NCBI RefSeq assembly: GCF_036173065.1
Contig: NZ_CP108041.1
Span: forward strand, 3,785,001-3,849,000
Origin: Rhodococcus sp. NBC_00297
GTDB lineage: Bacteria > Actinomycetota > Actinomycetes > Mycobacteriales > Mycobacteriaceae
Length of the DNA stretch: 64,000 nt
Direction of reading: 5' to 3'
Made by a program: the position numbers and the translations under genes. Below are positions 1 through 9,900 of the stretch, piece by piece. How positions within the stretch are numbered: position 1 is the first letter of the stretch; each line of letters starts with the position of its first letter. The notes under the pieces were generated by a model. It made no database searches. It was not told the origin of the DNA and saw only the letters and a list, made by a program, of their open reading frames with translations.

Positions 1-365
1 ATGCGGTCGAGGCCGTCGTCGCACCCGAGGACGACGTGACCGAGACCACGGTCCGCGGCCATGTGTCGACACATGAATTCGAAGAAATCGACCATCGCAG
101 CCCAGGGATCGTCGGCCTCCGCGGCCACCTCTGCGCGGCTGAGCACGTCGACCAGACGCTGCTCGAGGATGCCGTCGATGAGTTCCTGTTTGTTGGCGAA
201 CCGCCGGTACACGGTGCCCACACCCACCCCGGCGCGCGCAGCGACGTCGTCGAGCGTGATCTCGAGACCCTTGCGTGCCAACAACTCTCGCGCACAGTCG
301 ATGATCTTGAGCTTGTTCCGCTCGGCGTCCGCTCGAAGCGGCTTCGCCGCTGTGGTGGGTTTCAC
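1..365 (-). CDS. TetR/AcrR-family transcriptional regulator (3' end cut by the window edge)
   Basis: The first 121 residues of a TetR-type repressor are present; the rest runs off the left edge. The helix-turn-helix is clear at about residues 37-56 (LDDVAARAGVGVGTVYRRF), followed by the usual NKQEL helix. The GTG start at 365 has an AGGA about ten bases upstream. It is divergent from the MFS exporter at 491, and the 125 bp between them hold two copies of the same inverted repeat, so local repression of itself and of the exporter is likely. The ligand cannot be read because the C-terminal binding domain is mostly outside the window. Confidence 0.9.
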   Translation of the reverse strand, partial: MKPTTAAKPLRADAERNKLKIIDCARELLARKGLEITLDDVAARAGVGVGTVYRRFANKQELIDGILEQRLVDVLSRAEVAAEADDPWAAMVDFFEFMCRHMAADRGLGHVVLGCDDGLDR

Positions 366-395
366 AGTCCGTTTCGTCCTGGTTCGTCGGTTAAC

Positions 396-412
396 CGGAG
401 GGCATACCTCCG
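396..412. promoter_or_regulatory. Probable TetR operator, copy 1
   Basis: Inverted repeat CGGAG-N7-CTCCG in the tetR/MFS intergenic region. It is the same architecture as the copy at 437-453, with centres 41 bp (about four helical turns) apart. It lies on the tetR side, where an autoregulatory site would sit. Confidence 0.6.
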
Positions 413-436
413 CATCGCTGCTATCGTCTTGCTATC

Positions 437-453
437 CGGAGCGTACGCCTCCG
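437..453. promoter_or_regulatory. Probable TetR operator, copy 2
   Basis: Second CGGAG-N7-CTCCG inverted repeat. It fills the space between a possible -35 (TTGCTA, 429-434) and a -10-like TATAGC (454-459) for the MFS gene, so bound repressor would block polymerase. The assignment is inferred from position and symmetry. Confidence 0.6.
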
Positions 454-490
454 TATAGCTCCATTTCACGCCGTACCGAAGCGAGGATCA

Positions 491-2029
491 ATGTCTTCCA
501 CCACATCCGACGTCGGAAACGTCCAACCGACGATTCGGTCGAGCGCGCACGACGCGCCCGACCGCACTCGCTGGCTCATCCTGGGCGTACTCGGCCTGGC
601 CCAGCTGATGGTCGTGCTCGACGCGACCGTCGTGAACATCGCGCTTCCCGCCGCACAGCTCGATCTCGGCTTCGACAACGCGGACCGCTCGTGGGTGGTC
701 ACCTCCTACGCTCTGGCATTCGGCAGCCTCCTGCTGCTCGGTGGTCGACTGAGTGACCTCTTCGGTCGCCGCACCACCTTCCTCGTCGGACTCGTCGGCT
801 TCGCGGTGATGTCTGCCGTCGGCGGCGCAGCCGTCAACTTCGGCATGCTGGTCGCGGCCCGTGCGGGACAGGGTGTCTTCGGCGCTCTGCTCGCTCCCGC
901 AGCGCTGTCCCTGCTGACCACCACGTTCACGGATCCGAAGGAACGTGCGAAGGCATTCGGCATCTTCGGCGCGGTCGCCGGTGCCGGCGGCGCCATCGGC
1001 CTGCTTCTCGGCGGTGTGCTCACGGAGTGGGCGAACTGGCGCTGGAGCCTGTACGTCAACTTGATCTTCGCGGGAATCGCGTTCGTCGGCGGCTTCCTCC
1101 TGCTGGCCAAGCACCGCGCCACCGAGCGTCCGGTACTCGACATCCCCGGCACCCTCACCGTGTCCGCGGCGCTGTTCTCCATCGTCTACGGATTCGCGCA
1201 CGCCGAGTCCGACGGGTGGAGCAACGCGGTGACCATCGGTTTCCTCGCGGTCGGTGTGGTCCTGCTCGGTGTCTTCGTCTACCTGCAGACGCGGGCGACG
1301 CATCCGCTTCTCCCGCTGCGCATCGTGCTCGACCGCACCCGCGGCGGCGCGTACCTCGCGGTGTTCGTCATCGGTGCCGGCATGTTCGCGGTGTTCCTGT
1401 TCCTCACGTACTACCTGCAGAGCACGCTCGGCTACACGCCCATCACCACCGGGTTCGCGTTCCTGCCGATGATCGCGACCCTCGTGGTCACGGCCACCGT
1501 CGCGACGTCGGTCATCCTGCCGCGCTTCGGGCCTCGCGTTCTCATGTCCGCCGGCATGCTGATCGCGTCGGCCGGCATGGCCCTGCTGACCCAGATCTCG
1601 ATCGACAGTTCCTACGCCGCGCACATCCTGCCGAGCCTGCTCGTCATGGGCGTGGGCATGGGTGCCACGATGGCCCCGGCCATGCAGGGCGCCGTGTCCG
1701 GAGTCTCGCCGGACGACGCCGGCGTCGCCTCCGCGACCGTCAACACGATGCAGCAGATCGGCGGATCCATCGGTACTGCGCTGCTCAGCACCATCGCGGC
1801 GACGGCAGCGACGAACTACGCGACCGACAACCAGGCGGCCGTGGCTCAGGCCGCGGATCCGCAGGCCGCCGCGACGCTGCTCCGGATGAACGCGGAGATC
1901 GCCAGCTACACCACGACGTTCTGGTGGGCGTCGGGCATCTTCCTCGCCGGCTCGGTGATGGCAGCGCTGCTCGTCCGCTCGGGCAAGCTGCCCGACGGAC
2001 CCGAGGGTGCCACCGTCGTCGCTCACTGA
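491..2029 (+). CDS. MFS drug exporter, DHA2 (14-helix, EmrB/QacA) type
   Basis: A 512-residue proton-driven multidrug exporter of the inner membrane. Family motifs are present: LDATVVNIALP (43-53) in the first helix, typical of 14-helix drug:H+ antiporters, and the motif-A loop GGRLSDLFGRR (84-94). About fourteen hydrophobic stretches cover the protein, the last near the C-terminus. It is controlled in all likelihood by the divergent TetR regulator. The substrate is unknown; such pumps carry dyes, biocides or antibiotics. It ends just before a perfect 18 bp hairpin shared with the convergent marR gene. Confidence 0.92.
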   Translation: MSSTTSDVGNVQPTIRSSAHDAPDRTRWLILGVLGLAQLMVVLDATVVNIALPAAQLDLGFDNADRSWVVTSYALAFGSLLLLGGRLSDLFGRRTTFLVGLVGFAVMSAVGGAAVNFGMLVAARAGQGVFGALLAPAALSLLTTTFTDPKERAKAFGIFGAVAGAGGAIGLLLGGVLTEWANWRWSLYVNLIFAGIAFVGGFLLLAKHRATERPVLDIPGTLTVSAALFSIVYGFAHAESDGWSNAVTIGFLAVGVVLLGVFVYLQTRATHPLLPLRIVLDRTRGGAYLAVFVIGAGMFAVFLFLTYYLQSTLGYTPITTGFAFLPMIATLVVTATVATSVILPRFGPRVLMSAGMLIASAGMALLTQISIDSSYAAHILPSLLVMGVGMGATMAPAMQGAVSGVSPDDAGVASATVNTMQQIGGSIGTALLSTIAATAATNYATDNQAAVAQAADPQAAATLLRMNAEIASYTTTFWWASGIFLAGSVMAALLVRSGKLPDGPEGATVVAH

Positions 2030-2045
2030 CGTACACAGTCACCGG

Positions 2046-2090
2046 ATCCGGTGCAGAGAACCGTGTCAGACGCGGTTCTCTGCACCGGAT
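2046..2090. terminator. Bidirectional hairpin terminator between MFS and marR
   Basis: Perfect 18 bp stem (ATCCGGTGCAGAGAACCG and its complement) with a 9-base loop. It follows the MFS stop at 2029 and includes the last codons and stop of the convergent marR gene, so it can end transcripts from both sides. Confidence 0.8.
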
Positions 2091-2506
2091 TCGTCGTGGA
2101 TGCGGGTGAGCAGGTCGGTGAGGGTCGCTCGGTCGTCCGCGCTCAGGCCGGTGAACATCGCCTCGGACGCGCTGCGCTGCGCCTGCGCGATGGTGTCCGC
2201 GAGTGCCCGCCCCTCGTCGGTGAGGTCGAGGAGAACCGCGCGACGATCGGTGGCATCGGCGTGCCGTGCGACGTAGCCGGCCGACTCCAGCGCGTCGACG
2301 ACATCGGTTGCCGATCGGGGTGCGATGCGCAACCGTTCCGCCAGATCTCCGGGCCGAAGTGGTCCCGCCGCGCCGGACAGCACGCGCAGTGCCCGTCCGT
2401 GTGAGGGCGAGAGTCCGAAGGGTTCGAGTGCGGCCATGTGGCGGCGCCGCATCGACCTGGCCACCATCATGACCAGATCGGCCGGGTCCTTCTCGTGGGA
2501 ATGCAC
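2066..2506 (-). CDS. MarR-family transcriptional regulator
   Basis: A 146-residue winged-helix regulator. The recognition region LRPGDLAERLRIAPRSATDVVDALE and the wing (ATDRRAVLLDLTDEGR) match MarR proteins. The GTG start at 2506 lies seven bases after a -10-like TAGTAT on this strand, so the mRNA may be leaderless. It is divergent from the ABC exporter at 2580, and overlapping palindromes between them are the likely operator. The last few codons form one arm of the terminator hairpin. Likely role: ligand-relieved repressor of itself and of the exporter. Confidence 0.9.
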   Translation of the reverse strand: MHSHEKDPADLVMMVARSMRRRHMAALEPFGLSPSHGRALRVLSGAAGPLRPGDLAERLRIAPRSATDVVDALESAGYVARHADATDRRAVLLDLTDEGRALADTIAQAQRSASEAMFTGLSADDRATLTDLLTRIHDESGAENRV

Positions 2507-2512
2507 GGGACG

Positions 2513-2518
2513 ATACTA
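2513..2518 (-). promoter_or_regulatory. Putative -10 of marR (leaderless promoter)
   Basis: On the minus strand TAGTAT is preceded after 18 bases by TTATGA (-35-like) and followed after six bases by the GTG start, which puts the predicted transcript start at or next to the initiator codon. Confidence 0.5.
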
Positions 2519-2533
2519 GCGTTGCAGCGGTCG

Positions 2534-2554
2534 ACCTCATAATGAGGTAACCTC
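2534..2554. promoter_or_regulatory. Probable MarR operator
   Basis: Two overlapping palindromes: ACCTCAT-A-ATGAGGT (2534-2548) and GAGGT-A-ACCTC (2544-2554). The first covers the predicted -35 of marR, and the pair lies 26-46 bp upstream of the ABC gene start. Confidence 0.65.
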
Positions 2555-2579
2555 AGTTCTACCCGATCAGGGAGGTCAT

Positions 2580-4394
2580 ATGCGTTCCTCCACCACACCG
2601 GCAAGGCCGGTGCAGTCCCCCGTGACATCTGCGGACCACCAGCCCGCACCGCTCGGGCGCGTCGTCGCCCTCTTCCGGCCCTATCGCGGCCGGGTCGCCG
2701 CGGTGAGCGCGGTCATCACCCTCAGCGCCGTCGTGGCACTGGGATCGCCGCTGCTCCTGCGCGACATGCTCGATCACGCCATCCCGAACGCCGACGTCAC
2801 GCTGGTGACGATCCTCGCGGCCGGCATGATCGCGATCGCCGTCGTCACCAGCTGTCTCGGCGTCGCCCAGACCTGGATGTCCAACAGCATCGGGCAGGCC
2901 CTGATGCATCAGCTCCGCGTGCAGGTCTACTCGCACCTCCAGCGTCAGTCGCTCGGCTTCTTCGCGCGCACCCGCACCGGCGAGGTGCAGTCGCGCATCG
3001 CCAACGACATCGGCGGCATGCAGTCCGTCGTCACCAACACGGCCACGTCGATCGCTCAAAACGCGACCACCGTCATGGCCACCGTCGTCGCGCTCTTTCT
3101 GCTCGACTGGAAACTGGCCCTTTTCTCGCTCGCCATCCTGCCGGTGTTCGTCCGCATCGCTCGGCGGGTCGGCGACGAGCGTCGCCGTATCTCCACCGTG
3201 CGGCAACGCCTGCTCAGCGATCTGTCCGTCCAGGTGGAGGAGTCACTCTCGGTGAGCGGCATCCTGTTGGGCAAGACGACCGGCGCGTCGTCGGTCCTCA
3301 CGAATCGGTTCACCGAACGCTCGTCCGAGGTCGCCGACGTCGAACTCCGCTCGATGATGGCGGGCAAGTGGCGCATGGCGACCATGTCGATCAGCTTCGC
3401 CGCGATGCCGGCCCTGGTCTACTGGTTCGCCGGCATCACCATCGGCAACGGCAGCGCGTTGACGGTGGGAACGCTGGTCGCGTTCACCACCCTCCAGACT
3501 CAGCTCCTCCGCCCCACGATGATGCTGCTCAACACCGGCGTCGAGGTGCAGAGCTCCCTGGCTCTGTTCGGCCGAGTCTTCGAGTACCTCGATCTCCCGG
3601 TGGACATCGACGAACCCGCCGTACCGACGCCGATCGATCCGACGGCCCGACGCGGTGAGGTGCGCTTCCGCCACGTGGGCTTCGACTATCCGGGTGCGGC
3701 ACATCCGACGCTCACGGACATCGACCTCACGGTCCCCGCCGGGAGCACCCTGGCGATCGTGGGAGCGACCGGCGCCGGCAAGACGACACTCGGGTATCTG
3801 ACGGCGCGGCTCTACGATCCGACGTCCGGGTCGGTCGAGGTCGACGGTGTCGATCTCCGCGATCTCTCGCTCGCCGACGTGTCCGCGACGGTCGGGGTGG
3901 TGTCGCAGGAGACCTATCTCTTCCACGACACGATCCGCGAGAACCTCCGCTTCGCGCGGCCCGACGCCACCGACGCGGACATCGAGAAGGCCGCTCGCAC
4001 AGCGCAGATCCACGATTTCATCGCCTCGCTCGACGACGGCTACGACACGATGGTGGGGGAGCGTGGCTACCGGTTCTCCGGCGGCGAGAAGCAGCGCCTC
4101 GCCATCGCGCGCACCGTTCTGCGCAACCCGCCCGTCCTCGTTCTGGACGAGGCCACCAGCGCTCTGGACACCACCACCGAACGTGCTCTGGCCGACGCGA
4201 TCGACCAGCTCGAGCAGGACCGCACCACCATCGTGGTAGCCCACCGACTCTCCACCGTGCGGTCGGCCGATCGCATCGTGGTGCTCGATCACGGGCACGT
4301 CGTCGAATCGGGATCCCACGATGAACTCGTCGCCCGCGGCGGTGCCTACGCCGCACTGCTGGCGGCGTCCGGCGACTCGCTGGTCACTGCCTGA
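2580..4394 (+). CDS. ABC exporter, fused membrane and ATPase domains
   Basis: A 604-residue half-transporter that would work as a homodimer in the inner membrane. Residues ~25-330 are the six-helix type-1 exporter domain. The ATPase follows: Walker A GATGAGKTT (~394-402), signature FSGGEKQR (~499-506) in place of the usual LSGGQ, Walker B VLVLDEATSALD (~519-530) and switch His in VVAHRLSTV. The start is supported by GGAGG five bases upstream. It is divergent from marR across an operator, suggesting drug- or metabolite-induced efflux. The exported compound cannot be deduced. Confidence 0.92.
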   Translation: MRSSTTPARPVQSPVTSADHQPAPLGRVVALFRPYRGRVAAVSAVITLSAVVALGSPLLLRDMLDHAIPNADVTLVTILAAGMIAIAVVTSCLGVAQTWMSNSIGQALMHQLRVQVYSHLQRQSLGFFARTRTGEVQSRIANDIGGMQSVVTNTATSIAQNATTVMATVVALFLLDWKLALFSLAILPVFVRIARRVGDERRRISTVRQRLLSDLSVQVEESLSVSGILLGKTTGASSVLTNRFTERSSEVADVELRSMMAGKWRMATMSISFAAMPALVYWFAGITIGNGSALTVGTLVAFTTLQTQLLRPTMMLLNTGVEVQSSLALFGRVFEYLDLPVDIDEPAVPTPIDPTARRGEVRFRHVGFDYPGAAHPTLTDIDLTVPAGSTLAIVGATGAGKTTLGYLTARLYDPTSGSVEVDGVDLRDLSLADVSATVGVVSQETYLFHDTIRENLRFARPDATDADIEKAARTAQIHDFIASLDDGYDTMVGERGYRFSGGEKQRLAIARTVLRNPPVLVLDEATSALDTTTERALADAIDQLEQDRTTIVVAHRLSTVRSADRIVVLDHGHVVESGSHDELVARGGAYAALLAASGDSLVTA

Positions 4395-4531
4395 CCACTC
4401 CTCCTGTCAACCCCCGCGGCGCTCCTGTGGACGGCCGTCCACAGGTGCTCGCGGGCCCTTCTGTCCGCGGTGCGAGCGGCGCAGAGTCGGGGGCGCGGTC
4501 GGTACCGGATCGACCGCGAGAGGGGGGAACG

Positions 4532-4978
4532 ATGTACGAGTCGTATCTGACCGTGGTGGGCACCGTCATCACCGATCCGATCAAGCGCACCACGCCGTCC
4601 GGCGACGAGGTGCTCAGCTTCCGCGTGGCCAGCAATTCGCGCCGCATGGACCGCGAGAGTGGGGAGTGGCAGGACGGGGACACGCTCTACGCCTCGGTCA
4701 GCTGCTGGCGACGTCTGGTGTCGGGGGTCGGAGCGTCGCTGATGAAGGGCGATTCGGTCATCGTCTTCGGGCAGGCGCACACCAACGAGTACACGACCAA
4801 GGAGGGCGTGGGCCGAGCCGATCTCGAGATCCGAGCCACCGCGGTGGGACCCGATCTCGCTCGGTGCCACGTCAAGGTGGACCGGCCGCGTCAGGCGGCC
4901 GAGCGGCAGGAGTCCGGCGAGACCGTCGCCGAGGCCGCGGTGGACACGGCCGAGCCCGAGCCGGTGCCGGTGGGCTGA
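4532..4978 (+). CDS. Single-stranded DNA-binding protein paralogue
   Basis: A 148-residue protein with an SSB-type OB fold in residues ~1-110 (YLTVVGTVITDPI, FRVASNSRR, WRRL). An AGGGGGG ribosome-binding site fixes the ATG at 4532; the frame is open further upstream but without SSB similarity. The tail is short and ends PEPVPVG, lacking the acidic DDDIPF-type tip by which the main SSB recruits partners. It precedes ettA, as in mycobacteria (Rv2478c-Rv2477c). It is therefore the second SSB, not the replicative one. Its role is unclear; competence, recombination or stress are possibilities. Confidence 0.85.
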   Translation: MYESYLTVVGTVITDPIKRTTPSGDEVLSFRVASNSRRMDRESGEWQDGDTLYASVSCWRRLVSGVGASLMKGDSVIVFGQAHTNEYTTKEGVGRADLEIRATAVGPDLARCHVKVDRPRQAAERQESGETVAEAAVDTAEPEPVPVG

Positions 4979-5120
4979 CCGCGAACGGTTTCACGGGCAC
5001 CGGTCGGTCCCGGTAGACTTCCGCGTCGAGCACATCTCCCAGTTGTCGGCCCCGTCGTCGGCATCTCAGCCGGCGCGATCCGCCCGGCACACACGCTGGT
5101 GAGCACATCGAGAGGAACTC

Positions 5121-6800
<1,680 letters not shown>

Positions 6801-6849
6801 AATGTACTGGTAAGTAACCTATTTTCATCGCACGCCACGTCACCGCGGT

Positions 6850-6891
6850 GTTCGGCTCCCGGCCTCGCGAGGCTAGGGTCGGGAGCCGAAC
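6850..6891. terminator. Nested hairpin between ettA and gdh
   Basis: A perfect 12 bp outer stem (GTTCGGCTCCCG, 6850-6861, with 6880-6891) encloses a second perfect palindrome, GCCTCGCGAGGC (6862-6873). There is no U-tract. It may end ettA transcripts or act as a structured leader for gdh. Confidence 0.5.
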
Positions 6892-6954
6892 CCCACGGAC
6901 AACGTCGCCCCGACCGGTGGATCCGCCGCTCGTGGTGATCGAAAGGCGACAGCG

Positions 6955-9900
6955 ATGACTTCAGCGGGAGAGCACTCCGAGGCGGCAACGGCGCCGAACT
7001 CGGTGCTCGATCGGGCGGACGACCTCCGCGCGGTGTACTTCGGGCACGTCGATCTGGACGTGTTGCGGACCACCACGGGAGCCGACCCGACCGCGGTGGT
7101 GCACCGACATCTGGAGCTCGCCGAGCGTCGTGATCCCGGCGTCGCCTCTCTCGCCCTGCACCGCGGACCCGACAACACCGTCGGCGTGGCCCTGCAGATC
7201 GTCACCGACGACATGCCGATGCTGGTCGAGTCGGTCACCGCCTGGCTCACCGGAGCCGGCATCGCGGTCGTCGAGGTGGTGCACCCGATCCTGCGCGTCG
7301 TGCGCGACGAGTCCGGCACGCTCCTCTCCATCCGAGGCGGAGCCACCCCGTCCGACGTCGAGACCGGCGATCTCGCGGACGGCAGCATCCTCGAATCGTG
7401 GATCCACGTGGCTCTGCACCCCGCGGCGAGCGAGGAGGCCTTCGCCTCGCTCGAGAGCTCGCTGGCCGACGTGCTCGCCGACGTCCGTCGCGTCGTCGAC
7501 GACACCGAGGCCATGCAGCGTCGCCAGCTGGAACTGGCCGATCGTCTGGAACGACCACGCCGCGGAGACGCGGACGGAACCGAGTCCGTCACCCCCGAGG
7601 CGCGGCACGACGCCGCCCGCCTGCTGCGGTGGTTGTCCGAGGGCAACTTCCGCGTGCTCGGCAGCCGCCGGTACACCGCGACGGAGGCGGGTCTCGAACC
7701 CGTCGCCGAGTCCGCGCTGGGCATCCTGCGATCCGACGATCCGGGCGCCGTCGCGGGCTTCGACCTGCCGATCGACCGAGTGGTCGCTCGCGAGGACCTT
7801 CTCGTGCTCACCCGCGCATCGAGCTCCACGTCGGTGCACCGCGCCGTGCACCCCTACTTCGTCGGTGTCCACGACCTGGACGACGAGGGAAACACGGTGG
7901 GAGAGCACCGGTTCACGGGGCTGTTCACCATCTCCGCACTGCACGGCAACGTCCTCGACATCCCGGTCGTGGGTGACCGCGTGCGCACCGTCATCGAGCG
8001 CGCCGGGCACACCCTGTCGTCGTACTCCGGCCAGGCCATGCTCGAGTCGATCCAGTCCTTCCCGCGCACCGAACTCTTCTCGGCGGACAGCAGGTCGCTC
8101 TTCGACACCATCTCGGCCGTGGAGCGCAGTGCCCTGCGCCGCGAGGTGCTGCTCTTCCTGCGCCGCGACGGGTACGGCCGGTTCGTGTCGGCGCTGGTCT
8201 ACCTTCCGCGCGACTCCTACACCACCCGCCTGCGTCTCGAGACCCGCAGGATCCTGCTGCACGAGCTCGGCGGTACCGACGTCGAGTACGAGGCACGCGT
8301 CTCGGACAGCCCACTCGCGTTGGTGCACTTCACTGTTCGCTTCGACGGACAGAGCGCGGACGCCGTCGACGTCTCGGACGCCAACCGCGACCGCATCAGG
8401 GCCCTGATCGCCGACGCCACCCGCACGTGGGACGACGCTCTGCGTGAGGCGGCCGCGGCCGACCCGTCGGTGTCGCCCGACAACGCGGCGCGCTATGCCG
8501 TCGCCTTCCCCGAGGCCTACAAGCAGGACTTCGACGCGGACCGGGCGCTCGTCGACATCGCTCGACTCGACGCGCTCGTCGGCGACGACATCGACATGTG
8601 CTTGTACCGCCCGCGCGACGCCGAGGCGGGTCACTGGCGTTTCTCCCTCTACGTGACCGGCAGCGAGGTCTCGCTGAGCCAGGTGCTGCCCGTCCTGCAG
8701 AGCCTCGGTGTGGAGGTGGTCGACGAGCGGCCGTACGCCGTGGTGCGCAAGGACGGAACGCGCTGCTGGATCTACGATTTCGGCCTGTCCGCGGAGCCCG
8801 AGGTCATCGAGGGCGCCGAGAACCAGACGAGTGTGGTCAGCCGACGATTCACCGACGCGTTCGCTGCCGTGTGGAACGGCCACGCGGAGGCCGACCGCTT
8901 CAACGAACTGGTTCTGCGGGCCGGTCTCGAGTGGCGCCGCGCGGTGGTGCTGCGGGCGTACGCGAAGTACCTGCGCCAGGCCGCTTTCCCTTTCAGCCAG
9001 ACCGGCATCGAGGGTGTTCTCCTCGCCAACCCAGTGACGGCTCGACTGATCGTCGACCTGTTCGACGCGCAGTTCGATCCCGCCTCGGCGTCCGAGGAGC
9101 GTGCCGACGAGATCGCGTCGGAGCTCGCCGAACTGATCGATCAGGTGGTCAGCCTCGACGCCGACAGGGTGCTGCGTGCCCTGTTCACCCTCGTGCGAGC
9201 GACGCTGCGCACCAACCACTTCGTCGTCGACGAGCAGGGTCGCGAGCGCGATTTCCTGTCCCTGAAGTTCGACCCTCGCGGCATCGACGTGCTGCCCAAG
9301 CCGCGCCCGCGTTTCGAGATCTTCGTGTACTCGCCGCGCGTCGAGGGCGTGCACCTGCGCTTCGGCACGGTCGCGCGCGGTGGTCTCCGCTGGTCCGACC
9401 GGCGCGAGGACTTCCGCACCGAGGTGCTCGGACTGGCCAAGGCGCAGGCCGTCAAGAACGCGGTCATCGTGCCGGTGGGGGCGAAGGGCGGCTTCGTCGT
9501 CAAGCAGCCGCCGTCTCCGACCGGCGATGCTGCGACCGACCGCTCCGCGACCACCGCCGAGGGGAGAGCCTGCTACCGCATGTTCATCGCGGGGCTGCTG
9601 GACGTCACCGACAACCTCGACCGCGCCACCCGCGCCGCGATCCCACCGCAGCGCGTGGTGCGACGTGACGACGACGACTCGTACCTCGTGGTGGCGGCGG
9701 ACAAGGGCACTGCCACGTTCTCCGATCTCGCGAACGAGGTGTCCGCCGAGTACGGCTTCTGGCTCGGTGACGCCTTCGCCTCGGGCGGGTCGGTGGGGTA
9801 CGACCACAAGGCGATGGGCATCACCGCCAAGGGTGCCTGGGAGAGCGTGAAGCGTCACTTCCGCGAGTACGGCATCGACACGCAGTCCGACGAGATCACC

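Noticed and set aside
488-2026. Long open frame antisense to the MFS gene (512 codons)
   Set aside because: Arg/His/Gly/Asp-rich composition with no domain; it mirrors the codon structure of the real gene in high-GC DNA.
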